A DNA stretch of 64,000 bases, from assembly GCF_012972675.1 (NCBI RefSeq), contig NZ_JABCRE010000002.1, positions 62,001 through 126,000 of the forward strand, in the 5' to 3' direction. This DNA is from Pontixanthobacter rizhaonensis. GTDB taxonomy: Bacteria; Pseudomonadota; Alphaproteobacteria; Sphingomonadales; Sphingomonadaceae. The number at the start of each line of letters is the position of its first letter. Position 1 is the stretch's first letter. Below are positions 53,128 to 62,381 of this stretch, piece by piece. Position numbers and translations under genes: made by a program. The notes under the pieces are model-generated. The model was not told the origin of the DNA. It worked only from the letters and a program-made list of their open reading frames with translations, and did no database searches.

Positions 53128-56100
53128 ATGAAACTTAAGTATCTCTTGGCTGCCAGTGTTGTCAGCCTTTCCGCAACTGCCATGGTGGCAGCACCGGCTT
53201 CGGCTCAACAAATTACATCTGGTATTGAAGGTCAGGTTACAAGCACTGACGGCACGGCAGTCGCTGGTGCAACTGTTGTTGTGACCGATACCCGTACCGG
53301 CCGCTCCAGCGCGTTGACCGCTGACAGCGATGGCTCATTCCGTATTAGCTCGCTTGTCCCGGGCGGTCCTTACACTGTCACTGTCACGGCAGACGGCTTT
53401 GAAGGTCAGTCAGTCGAAGGTCAGTTCATCACGGTTTCCGGCAACACGGACTTTAAGTTTGAACTTGCTGCTGCGACGGCTGGTGGAGAAAACTTCATCG
53501 TCGTGACGGGTGAACGCGCTAACGTCCAGCAATTGGCCGTTGGGCCAGGTTCTGCATTTAGCACTGAGACGCTGGAAACATTCCCGAGTCTGACACGCGA
53601 CGTTCGCGATATTATTCGCCTTGACCCACGAGTTAGTCTAGAGCGGGCAAACGAAGTCGACCGCATTTCCTGCTTGGGCGGTAATGACCGCTCCAACACA
53701 TTTACTGTCGACGGGATCGTTCAGGCAGACGTATTTGGTTTGAATGGCACCCCATTCGCAGCTCGTAATGCTCTGCCGCTTCCATTTGATGTTGTGCGCG
53801 AGACTTCGGTTGAATTTGCGCCGTTCGATGTTGAGTATTCTGACTTCACTGGTTGTTTGGTCAACGTAGTTACCAAATCTGGTACGAACGAATTCCACGG
53901 TAGCGCCTTCTATACATTCCGCAGTGACGATATCCGCGGCACATCGCTTGATGGTGTTGACGACATTGTCTCACCGTTTGAAGAAAAGCGTTGGGGCGCG
54001 ACCCTTGGTGGTCCTATCATTCCGGACCGTTTGTTCTTCTATGCGGGTTATGAAGAAACCGATTTGGGCAATGCCAATGAATTTGGTCCTTTCGGTGGCG
54101 GTTTCGCCAACGAAGCAAACTTTGTTACGCAGGCGCAATTCGATCGGTTCGCGCAAATCGCTAACGACGTTTACGGCCAAGATGTTGGCGGTTATCCGGT
54201 GACGCTGGCGGAATCTTCCGTTCGTTATTTCGGTCGTATTGATGCCTACATTTCCGACAATCACCGTTTGGAAGCGACGTATCAGCGTCTTGAAGAAACG
54301 AACATTGAGTCTGATACTGGCGGGCAAGAACTGACCGGTTTTAACAGCTTCGAAGATGAAGGTACCGTATCAGATTATTATTCGGTCCGTTTGTATTCTG
54401 ACTGGAGCGATAAGGTTTCGACCGAATTGCGCTTGAGCCGCGCTGAGGTTGCTGACGTTCAAGGCCCCGTCGGATTTGGTGAAGCGCAGTCAGCCAATCC
54501 AACAGTTCGTTTGACCGTTGGTGTCGATAATGAAACTAATGGATTGATTCCTGGGGGCCAAAATGGCCGTCTCAGCACCGGTCCTGGTATTTTCCGTTCG
54601 GCTAACGCGCTGAACAGCACAGTTGATCAAGCCAAGTTCCAAATGAACATTGATGGCGGTGCGCACCAGATCAAACTGGGTGCTGAAATCAACTCACTCG
54701 ACGTGTTCAACTTGTTTGCGATTAACGCAACCGGTACTTTGTTCTTCCGTAATTTGGATGACTTTGAAAACGGTTTGGTTGCTTCGGGCGGTTTCTCCAG
54801 CGTGTTTGCTGGTGCTGATGATCTAGTGGGCGGTGGTCTCGGCGGCGGTACAATCCGCGCAACACCAACTGGCGACATCAACGAAGCATCCGCAACATTC
54901 AAGCGTCAGATCTATTCGGTTTACGCTCAGGATGAATGGCAGGCTACTCCGCAACTTGGCATTACTGCCGGTGTTCGCGTTCAGTGGTTTGCTGGTGATG
55001 CACCGCGGCCAAACCCAGCGTTTCAAGCGCGCTATGGTTTCAACAATGCTGTTGGCTTCGGCTCTCTAGACCCGATTTTGTTGCCGCGTTTGTCTGCGAC
55101 TTATGAGTTGGACAATACTGGCTTCTTCAGTAACTCACGTGTGACTGGTGGCGTCGGTATTTTCTCCGGCGGCGACCCGGTTGTGTATTTCTCCAATGCC
55201 TTTTCAAATAATGGCTTCTCCACTGGTGAAGGCGATACATTTGATGGTCCTTGTAATGGTATCCAAGATGCCAACGGTCAGATCAGCGTGCTGAACAACG
55301 GTGCGTTCACTGGTATTCCTGCTTGTGCCGTGACTGCAGCATCAGCGCAGGCCGCTGCCGGTCTTGCAGATACACAGTCAACAGACCCGAACTTCAAAAC
55401 GCCGACAGTCACCCGGGCTAACATCGGTTTCTCGACTGACTTAGGTACAGATAGTGGTTTCTTCAGCGATTGGCGGTTGAATGTGGATTACATCTACAGC
55501 CGTTTCAATAACACGCTGAACTTTGTTGATCTGTCACAAACACCAGACATCCGCACAAACGGTGGGTTCACTGTGGATGGTCGTCCGATTTATGCGGCGA
55601 TTGATCCAACAGCGACCGGGTGTAATGCAGAACTGCAGGGTACTGGAGGCACACCTCCGACATATACCGGCGTAACTGCAGATTGCTTCAACACACGCCG
55701 TGATGATGAAATCCAGCTGACTAACGGCCCCGGCTATGAAAGCCACGTTGCATCATTCTTGCTCTCCAAGAACTTTGACCGTGGTATCTTCACCGAGGGC
55801 GGCGGTGTATTCCTCCGTCTCGGTTATGCGTTCACAGATTCGAACAATAACCGTAACGTTGGTTCCTCGACAGCCACATCGAGCTTCGACGTATCGGCAG
55901 CGTTTGACCGTCAGAACCCAGCTGTTTCGACATCTAACTTTGAAACACGGCATAACTTTACTGCGGCTGTCAGCTTCCGTGAAGAGTTCTTCGGTGATTA
56001 TGCGACCACATTGGGATTGTTCTTCCGCGCTCGTGAAGGCCGTCCATACAGCCTGACTTTCGACGGCGGTGGCGTATTCAACGACAGTTCGTCAGGTAAC

Positions 56101-56649
56101 GACAATGCGTTACTATACGTGCCTACAGGTACAGGTGATGCAAATCTGACAGACTTTAGCGGCCAAGGCTTCTCTGCAACTCAAATTGCAGCATTGCAGG
56201 CAGCTCAAGATTCAGCGGTTCAGTCGCTCACTAACTACGTGGATGCTTCTGGTTGTTCGTTCACTGCTGGCGCTTCGATCGCTCGTAACACATGTCGGAA
56301 CCCGTGGTCATACGACCTTGACTTGCGGTTCAGTCAGGAATTGCCATTCATCGGTAGCTTGACCGGTATTGCGAACGATAAGTTGGAACTGTTTGTCGAC
56401 ATGGATAACTTCCTGAACTTCATCGATGATAGTGCAAATATTGTCCGTGCACGCGGTCAATTTGTTGACTTGGTCGACACAGGTGTCCGTGTGGACGACC
56501 CTGATAATCCAGGTAGCACTATTTCCGTCGGCGGTGTTGATGATCAAGGTCGCTATGCGATTTCGGGCTTCAACCCTGATGATCGTTTGAATGTCAGCAC
56601 CACATCATCAATCTGGCGCATGCAGGTTGGTGTTCGTTACGAGTTCTAA
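53128..56649 (+). CDS. Oar-like TonB-dependent receptor
   Basis: 1173 residues, outer membrane. Signal peptide ends ASAQQ (about 27). Residues about 30-110 are a carboxypeptidase-regulatory-like beta domain (SGIEGQVTSTDGTAVAGATV), then a plug (LETFPSLTRDVRDIIRLDP, VDGIVQADVFG, NVVTKSGTNEFHGSAF) and a large barrel ending RMQVGVRYEF. Cargo unknown; Oar-like receptors often import peptides or large ligands. The gene uses many T-ending codons compared with its neighbours, perhaps from high expression. A strong terminator follows. Confidence 0.9.
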   Translation: MKLKYLLAASVVSLSATAMVAAPASAQQITSGIEGQVTSTDGTAVAGATVVVTDTRTGRSSALTADSDGSFRISSLVPGGPYTVTVTADGFEGQSVEGQFITVSGNTDFKFELAAATAGGENFIVVTGERANVQQLAVGPGSAFSTETLETFPSLTRDVRDIIRLDPRVSLERANEVDRISCLGGNDRSNTFTVDGIVQADVFGLNGTPFAARNALPLPFDVVRETSVEFAPFDVEYSDFTGCLVNVVTKSGTNEFHGSAFYTFRSDDIRGTSLDGVDDIVSPFEEKRWGATLGGPIIPDRLFFYAGYEETDLGNANEFGPFGGGFANEANFVTQAQFDRFAQIANDVYGQDVGGYPVTLAESSVRYFGRIDAYISDNHRLEATYQRLEETNIESDTGGQELTGFNSFEDEGTVSDYYSVRLYSDWSDKVSTELRLSRAEVADVQGPVGFGEAQSANPTVRLTVGVDNETNGLIPGGQNGRLSTGPGIFRSANALNSTVDQAKFQMNIDGGAHQIKLGAEINSLDVFNLFAINATGTLFFRNLDDFENGLVASGGFSSVFAGADDLVGGGLGGGTIRATPTGDINEASATFKRQIYSVYAQDEWQATPQLGITAGVRVQWFAGDAPRPNPAFQARYGFNNAVGFGSLDPILLPRLSATYELDNTGFFSNSRVTGGVGIFSGGDPVVYFSNAFSNNGFSTGEGDTFDGPCNGIQDANGQISVLNNGAFTGIPACAVTAASAQAAAGLADTQSTDPNFKTPTVTRANIGFSTDLGTDSGFFSDWRLNVDYIYSRFNNTLNFVDLSQTPDIRTNGGFTVDGRPIYAAIDPTATGCNAELQGTGGTPPTYTGVTADCFNTRRDDEIQLTNGPGYESHVASFLLSKNFDRGIFTEGGGVFLRLGYAFTDSNNNRNVGSSTATSSFDVSAAFDRQNPAVSTSNFETRHNFTAAVSFREEFFGDYATTLGLFFRAREGRPYSLTFDGGGVFNDSSSGNDNALLYVPTGTGDANLTDFSGQGFSATQIAALQAAQDSAVQSLTNYVDASGCSFTAGASIARNTCRNPWSYDLDLRFSQELPFIGSLTGIANDKLELFVDMDNFLNFIDDSANIVRARGQFVDLVDTGVRVDDPDNPGSTISVGGVDDQGRYAISGFNPDDRLNVSTTSSIWRMQVGVRYEF

Positions 56650-56676
56650 TTCGTAACCAGCATCGCTGAATAGAAG

Positions 56677-56706
56677 CGGCGGCCCTCTAGCGGGGGTCGC
56701 CGTTTT
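56677..56706 (+). terminator. Rho-independent terminator after the TonB receptor
   Basis: Nine-base stem CGGCGGCCC (56677-56685) with GGGTCGCCG (56694-56702), one G-T pair, eight-base loop, followed directly by TTTT (56703-56706). It separates the receptor from the tonB gene that starts at 56766. Confidence 0.82.
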
Positions 56707-56765
56707 CTGTTGGGTGTCCAGTTGTGCTATCGTATGAGGGCGCTGCATCAATAGAGAAGGAACCG

Positions 56766-57491
56766 ATGGAACACGCTGGCAAGTTCTCGACCATACGGCG
56801 TCGTCCTAAACCGGCGACGCTCATCTTAATCGGTTTATTCCATATTCTGGCAATCTACGGTCTGGCGCGTGCATTTGCGCCGGATATGACGCAATCGGTC
56901 GAAACGAGCTTTATTGCCGCATTTACCGTCACCATTACCACGCCAGAAGATCCCCCACCTGAAGAGGTAGAGCCGGTACCCGATGAAGGCGGGGCCGGCG
57001 AAGCAGGCAAGAAGGCCGTACCCAAGGAGGTGACTGCGCCAAAGCCCAAGATTGTTACAAAGCCAGATAAGCCGATACCGCAAGCCTCGTCGACTGGTGC
57101 AGCCGATAGCTCTGGCGCGAAAGAAGCTGGCGATGGAACGGGCGCTGCGGGCCAAGGGGTCGGCACGGGTAGCGGCCGCGGCGGCAGCGGCATGGGCGGC
57201 ATTGCCGTTACCAAGCCCGTGCATATCTCCGGATCGATCAATAATGCGCGTGATTACCCTATACCGGAAGGCGGCAGACAGGCGCGTCTGGGCAATGAAG
57301 TGATTGTGAAAGTGACCGTGGGAATCGATGGCCGTGCACGCAATTGCAGTGTCTTTAGGCCAAGTCCCGACAGCGAAGCCGACCGGATCACCTGCCAGAT
57401 TGTGGTCGATCGGCTGCGTTTTAAACCGGCGACAGACGGCAATGGGGACCCGGTGGCAGCGCCATTTTATTGGAGGCAGCGCTGGTTTTAA
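56766..57491 (+). CDS. tonB: Energy transducer TonB
   Basis: 241 residues from ATG 56766 behind AGAAGGA. One N-terminal membrane helix (about 17-37), a Pro/Glu-rich then Gly-rich periplasmic spacer (EDPPPEEVEPVP; GQGVGTGSGRGGSG), and a C-terminal TonB domain (VIVKVTVGIDGRARNC ... LRFKPATDGNGDPV). It carries proton-motive energy to outer-membrane receptors, plausibly the neighbouring one. No exbB/exbD in the window. Confidence 0.9.
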   Translation: MEHAGKFSTIRRRPKPATLILIGLFHILAIYGLARAFAPDMTQSVETSFIAAFTVTITTPEDPPPEEVEPVPDEGGAGEAGKKAVPKEVTAPKPKIVTKPDKPIPQASSTGAADSSGAKEAGDGTGAAGQGVGTGSGRGGSGMGGIAVTKPVHISGSINNARDYPIPEGGRQARLGNEVIVKVTVGIDGRARNCSVFRPSPDSEADRITCQIVVDRLRFKPATDGNGDPVAAPFYWRQRWF

Positions 57492-57551
57492 CGCATCAAA
57501 ATTTCCGGCGGTAACTTGATTGCAAGGCTCGCCGGGTATGGTCGCTAGGCA

Positions 57552-58604
57552 ATGCAACTGAAAGGCACAGCTCAAGTGATCCATCCGGTAATACTATGCG
57601 GCGGTAGCGGTACACGCCTGTGGCCGCGTAGCCGTGCCGATAAGCCAAAGCCATTTTTGCCGCTGATTGGCGAGACCAGCCTGTTTGAGCAGACGCTGGC
57701 CCGCAGCGCGGATGGTGCAGTGTTTGCGCCGCCTTGCATTGTTACCGGGGCGAAGCATCACACGCTGGTTGCTAGCCAGATTGATCCTTCATCCAGCGCG
57801 CAAATCATCGTCGAACCAGCCGCCAAGAATACCGCGCCGGCTATTGCTCTGGCGGCTCTCCGTCTGCCCAGAGACGCGGTAATGTTGGTGTGTCCCAGCG
57901 ACCATCATATCGACAACACGACAGCTTTTGTCGACGCGGTCCAATCTGCCTCTATCCTGGCGGAACAGGGACATCTGGTTGCGTTTGGTATCAAAGCGCT
58001 GACGCCGGAAACGGGCTATGGTTATATCAAACGAGGTGACCCGATTGGCGGCGGATATGCCGTTGAACGCTTTGTCGAGAAACCCGATATCGCGACTGCC
58101 AAAGCATTTTTGGCAGATGGCGGGTTCAGCTGGAATGGCGGGATCTTTGTTTTCAAAACCGGCGTCTTTCTAGAAGAACTCCGCGCGCACCGGCCAGAGA
58201 TGATGGCTGCTGTAGAGCGAGCTGTCGCCAATGGCCGATCTGAGGGGCTGGTCTTCTATCCCGATGCAGAGAGCTTCGGCGGCATCGCGGGCGATTCCAT
58301 CGATTACGCTGTTATGGAACCAACCACGCGCGCCGCGATGGTCCCGGTTGATATGGGCTGGTCCGATATCGGCAATTGGCAGGCGCTACGCGATGCCAGG
58401 CCGCGCGACAGCGAGGGTAACAGCCTGACCGGTCCAGTAGATGCTGTCGATTGTACAAATGTGCTGATTGAAAGCGATGGCCCGCGCGTTTCCGCCATTG
58501 GCCTGGATAATGTGATTATCGTCGTCGATGGAGACGAAATATTGGTCACAACGGCGGATGGGGCCCAGCGCGTTGGTACGCTCAAGGGGGCCAGCGCCCA
58601 ATGA
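57552..58604 (+). CDS. manC: Mannose-1-phosphate guanylyltransferase
   Basis: 350 residues, the monofunctional nucleotidyltransferase form. Signature GGSGTRLWPRSRADKPKPFLPL near residue 15, split as GGSGTRLWP and KPKPFL, plus PSDHHI, the catalytic FVEKPD and WNGGIFVF. It makes GDP-mannose from mannose-1-phosphate and GTP for surface polysaccharide. The stop overlaps the next gene by four bases. The isomerase half of bifunctional ManC is absent and is supplied by that gene. Confidence 0.92.
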   Translation: MQLKGTAQVIHPVILCGGSGTRLWPRSRADKPKPFLPLIGETSLFEQTLARSADGAVFAPPCIVTGAKHHTLVASQIDPSSSAQIIVEPAAKNTAPAIALAALRLPRDAVMLVCPSDHHIDNTTAFVDAVQSASILAEQGHLVAFGIKALTPETGYGYIKRGDPIGGGYAVERFVEKPDIATAKAFLADGGFSWNGGIFVFKTGVFLEELRAHRPEMMAAVERAVANGRSEGLVFYPDAESFGGIAGDSIDYAVMEPTTRAAMVPVDMGWSDIGNWQALRDARPRDSEGNSLTGPVDAVDCTNVLIESDGPRVSAIGLDNVIIVVDGDEILVTTADGAQRVGTLKGASAQ

Positions 58605-59407
58605 TAGAACGGCCGATCTTGCCAACCCGTGCGGTTGAAAAAGTATGGGGGCGAGAGCACTTGTCGGCGCCGTTCAGCGCGCCTGATGGCCAGCGGATTG
58701 GCGAGATTTGGTTTGAGCCGGCTGAACCGTGTGAAAACCTGTTGGCAAAATATCTGTTCACGAGCGAAAAGCTTTCCGTGCAAGTGCATCCGTCGGATGC
58801 GCAGGCCCCCGATGGACAATCGGGTAAAGAGGAATGCTGGTTGGTTTTGGATGCCGAGCCTGATGCAGTACTCGCTATCGGGTTTAAAGAAGCGATCAGT
58901 GCAGCAACCATGCGATCCGCTGCTTTGGACGGTTCGATAGAGCATCTGCTGGAATGGCACCCTGCCAAGCGTGGTGATTTCTTCTATCTGCCTGCGGGCA
59001 CGGTACACGCGATCGGTCCGGGTCTTAGCCTCGCTGAAATTCAGCAGAACAGCGATATCACATACCGGCTGTTTGATTATGGCCGTCCGCGAGAATTGCA
59101 TCTTGATGCTGCGATTGCTGTCGCCGACCGAACCCCGCATCCGGCCCATTTGCGCCGCAACATCGCGATGGATCAATCGGTGCAATTGGTCGATGGGCCG
59201 CACTTCAAACTTGATTTTATCGTCGGGGAGCCTGACCCAGAGACATTAAAGCGATTTGATGGAGGCGTGCTGGTGATGCCTCTGTCGGGTGACGTCACGA
59301 TTGCTGACGAATGCATTGCCGAAGGGGAATGTGCTGCGCTCACTTCGCTTGCACCAGCGCGTTTTTCCACGCAAGGATCGGTGCTTCTGGCGCAGTCTTT
59401 GAGGTAG
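58601..59407 (+). CDS. manA: Class I mannose-6-phosphate isomerase
   Basis: 268 residues, cupin-fold isomerase interconverting fructose-6-P and mannose-6-P. Zinc-ligand motifs VQVHPSDAQA and KEECWLVLDAE, and the PAGTVHAIGPGLSLAEIQQ block, are typical. Overlaps manC (ATGA), giving a two-gene mannose activation unit. Phosphomannomutase is not in the window. Confidence 0.92.
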   Translation: MIERPILPTRAVEKVWGREHLSAPFSAPDGQRIGEIWFEPAEPCENLLAKYLFTSEKLSVQVHPSDAQAPDGQSGKEECWLVLDAEPDAVLAIGFKEAISAATMRSAALDGSIEHLLEWHPAKRGDFFYLPAGTVHAIGPGLSLAEIQQNSDITYRLFDYGRPRELHLDAAIAVADRTPHPAHLRRNIAMDQSVQLVDGPHFKLDFIVGEPDPETLKRFDGGVLVMPLSGDVTIADECIAEGECAALTSLAPARFSTQGSVLLAQSLR

Positions 59408-59414
59408 GTATCCT

Positions 59415-59855
59415 ATGATCGGTGAAATTATTCAGGTGGCTTTGGCACCGGTGTTCCTGCTCGTCGCTATTGGCAGCATGCTCAATTTGCTGACCATTCG
59501 ATTGGGTAGGGTGGTTGATAGATCGCGCATCCTGCAAGAACGCCACGGCGAAACAGACGGTATGGAACACGACATGGTGGTGTCGGAAATCCGCAATATC
59601 GCCAAGCGGATCGATTGTACCAATCGCGCGATTCTTCTGCTGGTTTTGAGCGGCCTCGCAACTGGTCTGACGGTCGTCTTGCTGTTTGTCAGCAGCTTTA
59701 TCGAACAAAGCCTAGAGGAAGCCTTGGCCGGAACATTCATCGTCTCCATAGGATTGATGATGACTGCTTTGATCTACTTTTTGAGAGAGACGCGGGAAGC
59801 CTCTGCAAGCTTGCGGATTCCGGAAACCTATCTGGAACTAGACCGAAAACTTTAG
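59415..59855 (+). CDS. DUF2721 membrane protein
   Basis: 146 residues, three membrane helices (about 8-28, 73-95, 102-125). LAPVFLLVAIGSMLNLLTIRLGRVVDR is the DUF2721 signature, partly cited. Function unknown. Eight bases after manA, so perhaps co-transcribed; it converges on the PHA-system gene with a 24-base gap. Confidence 0.88.
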   Translation: MIGEIIQVALAPVFLLVAIGSMLNLLTIRLGRVVDRSRILQERHGETDGMEHDMVVSEIRNIAKRIDCTNRAILLLVLSGLATGLTVVLLFVSSFIEQSLEEALAGTFIVSIGLMMTALIYFLRETREASASLRIPETYLELDRKL

Positions 59856-59879
59856 TCGTCAGGAGGCAGCCTTCCGGCG

Positions 59880-60191
59880 CTAGTCTTGAGACGGGGCTTC
59901 GAGCATCTTTTGCCCTTGTTGGCGAACAGCGCTGGAAATAATCGGCTCGACGAAAGAAAGCGCCAGTGGCAGCGCAATTTCAAATACCAATTCGGTATCT
60001 TCGACGTTTACTTTGCCGCTTAAATCTTGACCCATCGCGCTGACATTGATCTGCATCGTGTCTTCACCAGTCCAGTCTGTTGCCACTTGGGCCATTCCGC
60101 CAGGGATATGGTCAGCAATTTCATGGCTCCGCTCTCTCAAGCGCTTGCGCACTTCTTCGCGACCAAGGTCGTGGGGGATTGCAACGCGCAT
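59880..60191 (-). CDS. Polyhydroxyalkanoic acid system family protein
   Basis: 103 residues. MRVAIPHDLGREEVRKRLRE and the VEDTELVFEIALPLALSF block match the PHA-granule-region protein family. Role unproven, often near polyester granule genes, but no phaC or phasin is present here. Start overlaps the XpaC stop by one base (TGATG). Confidence 0.85.
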   Translation of the reverse strand: MRVAIPHDLGREEVRKRLRERSHEIADHIPGGMAQVATDWTGEDTMQINVSAMGQDLSGKVNVEDTELVFEIALPLALSFVEPIISSAVRQQGQKMLEAPSQD

Positions 60192-60973
60192 CAGCTGGGT
60201 TCCTTGTCGTTGCGCAAACCGTCGCTGACGCTGGTGTCTTCACCCTCACCATATTTATATTCGAGGTAACGGGTCTTAATCGCCAGATCATCCAGCGATC
60301 CCTCGGCCAATTGCCGGGTTACATGATCAATCTCTTTGCTGATCTTGCCCAAACTTTCGGTAACCTGTTGATCAGGTGTAGAGCCAGCGCGTTTTTCGCT
60401 GCGCAGATGTGCCGGAATATTGCGGTAGGAATCGACTGTTTCGGGAAGAACTTCACCCACCAGCTTGCGGACCTCGCGGGCAGCGGGATGTTCCTGATCA
60501 ATTGTTTCCAATTGCAAACCGAGCGAGTCCAGTTGGACTCCCATATCTTCGACGATTTTGGCGGCTGGTGGCGGCAGGGCCGGGCGTTGATGTTCCAGCC
60601 ATAATTCCGTCTTGCCAACCATTTGCCGCACATCGCCCTTGGTCAGGTCAGCGCGCTTTGGCGTTTTGACTTTGGGATAGTTGGTGAACACAAAAGCGGC
60701 TGCCATCACGGCCAGCGCCATCATCATGATGCCGGTAAAGCCAATCCCTTCGAGCAGCAGGCCGGCCACAGACGCGGATATAAAGATCGTCAGAACCGCG
60801 CCGGCAAAATACTTGGCGCGTTTGATCCAGTTACGGCGTTTGATCCGTGCTGATCCATTGCCGATGGAGCCAGCACGGCGATGCCGTCCGCCTTCCCGGT
60901 TGTCACGGACAAGCATCTTGCCCTCTTGTAGAAGGCGGTCGGCGTCTTTGGTCAGGTCGTTCATTTCTGGCAA
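60191..60973 (-). CDS. XpaC-like membrane protein
   Basis: 260 residues from TTG 60973, five bases after GAGG; an ATG at 60964 is the alternative but has poorer spacing. Two membrane helices (about 53-72 and 78-96) follow a basic N-terminus; a coiled-coil-rich cytoplasmic domain follows. It resembles XpaC (5-bromo-4-chloroindolyl phosphate hydrolysis family), which is paired with TelA in many bacteria, as here, seven bases downstream. Confidence 0.75.
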   Translation of the reverse strand: MPEMNDLTKDADRLLQEGKMLVRDNREGGRHRRAGSIGNGSARIKRRNWIKRAKYFAGAVLTIFISASVAGLLLEGIGFTGIMMMALAVMAAAFVFTNYPKVKTPKRADLTKGDVRQMVGKTELWLEHQRPALPPPAAKIVEDMGVQLDSLGLQLETIDQEHPAAREVRKLVGEVLPETVDSYRNIPAHLRSEKRAGSTPDQQVTESLGKISKEIDHVTRQLAEGSLDDLAIKTRYLEYKYGEGEDTSVSDGLRNDKEPS

Positions 60974-60980
60974 GCTGACC

Positions 60981-62189
60981 TCAATCTTCCACCGTTAGCA
61001 AACTGGATTCGCTGATTTGCTGAGAGGCCTGATTTTGCCCCTCGGCACGCGCGATGTAGCCTTTCGACTTTTCAACCTCGCCAGAGAGCGCATCGACCGT
61101 CTGCTTCATGGAATCCAGCGCGCGCACTTTGAATGTGTCCACTTCGTCCATCGTATCATAGATATTTTGGAACGCCCGTTGCAGCGTTTCCAGCGGAATG
61201 GTGCTGGCCGCGGCCTGTTCATGGATCTTGCCGGTTTGATCGCGCAACAAGGTGGAAGTGCTGTCAATAATGCCTGCGGTTGTTTCATTCAAAGCGGTAA
61301 TCTGGCCCAATACCAATCGCTGATTGGTCATGGCTTCCGATACGGTCACCGCAGTGCGCAGCGCGCCCACAGTGGTGGTACTGGCGCGATCAACGCCTTT
61401 GACCAGCTCGACATTGTTCTTTTTAACCAGATCAAGCGCGAGATAACCCTGCACGCTGACCGCCATTTGCGTGAGCAAATCCTGTGTCCGCTGACGGACG
61501 TAGAACAAAGCAGTTTCACGCACGGCTTTGGCTTTTGCGGGGTCGGTTGAATCAAGCTCAACCGCCTTTTCTTCCAACTTTTCATCAAGCGTTTTGGAGA
61601 TGTGGATCATCTGTTCCAGATCACCCATCGCTTCCCATAATTTTTGCCGTTCGACGTCAATTGCGGCGTTATCCATCAGCAATTCGTCTTTGCCGTTACC
61701 CAGCTTGGACAGGATTTCCTGAATGTGTGTCTGCGCGCTTTGATAGCTGCGGAAATAGTTGGTGAGCTTGTTACCCCACGGGATGATACCGAAAATCTTG
61801 CGGGTTCCGGTCAGTTTTCCGCGTTTGCCCGGATCGAGATCCTCCACCACATTGCGCAGTTCCTGAAGGTTGGCGCCAACGCCCTCATCCTTATCCATCG
61901 CGCGGATCGGACGATCCAGGAAACGGTTGGACATCTGGCTGGCGGCCATAATTTCCTTACGGCCCATATTGGTCAACTGATCGACCTTCTTGCCAAATTC
62001 GGGCGAATTCGCGTCTGACGAAATCAAATCGGTCACGAAGCCATCGACTTTGGCGGCAAGTTTGGACTGAATTTCATCTGAAACCGGGACCAGACCTGCG
62101 GCATTGGCCGGTTTAACCTCGGGCACCGGGTCAGGCGGTGTCAGTTCAAGGCCAATATCGGTTGCGGTTTTCGTCTCTGTTGCGCTCAT
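60981..62189 (-). CDS. TelA-family toxic anion resistance protein
   Basis: 402 residues, cytoplasmic, largely helical and predicted coiled coil. PIRAMDKDEGVGANLQELRNVVEDLDPGK is a TelA signature, partly cited, and the rest aligns with the usual TelA length. Linked to tellurite and cell-wall-active agent resistance. First gene of the minus-strand telA-xpaC-PHA unit; diverges from the DUF389 gene. Confidence 0.9.
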   Translation of the reverse strand: MSATETKTATDIGLELTPPDPVPEVKPANAAGLVPVSDEIQSKLAAKVDGFVTDLISSDANSPEFGKKVDQLTNMGRKEIMAASQMSNRFLDRPIRAMDKDEGVGANLQELRNVVEDLDPGKRGKLTGTRKIFGIIPWGNKLTNYFRSYQSAQTHIQEILSKLGNGKDELLMDNAAIDVERQKLWEAMGDLEQMIHISKTLDEKLEEKAVELDSTDPAKAKAVRETALFYVRQRTQDLLTQMAVSVQGYLALDLVKKNNVELVKGVDRASTTTVGALRTAVTVSEAMTNQRLVLGQITALNETTAGIIDSTSTLLRDQTGKIHEQAAASTIPLETLQRAFQNIYDTMDEVDTFKVRALDSMKQTVDALSGEVEKSKGYIARAEGQNQASQQISESSLLTVED

Positions 62190-62381
62190 GGCGGGCTGCC
62201 GGCTCCTTTATGTCCGCATCCCGTTTGGAAACAGGCCTGCGGAAAATGATATTTCTACTGTATTAAGGTCATAAGACACGAAGTTCAAGATTTGTGCCTG
62301 ATACAAAGCAATACGTCTATGCTTTCTTATGTGTCTGCAGCAAGCTATGCCGAGGCAGAGCATCAAAAGGACTGCCCGCTT

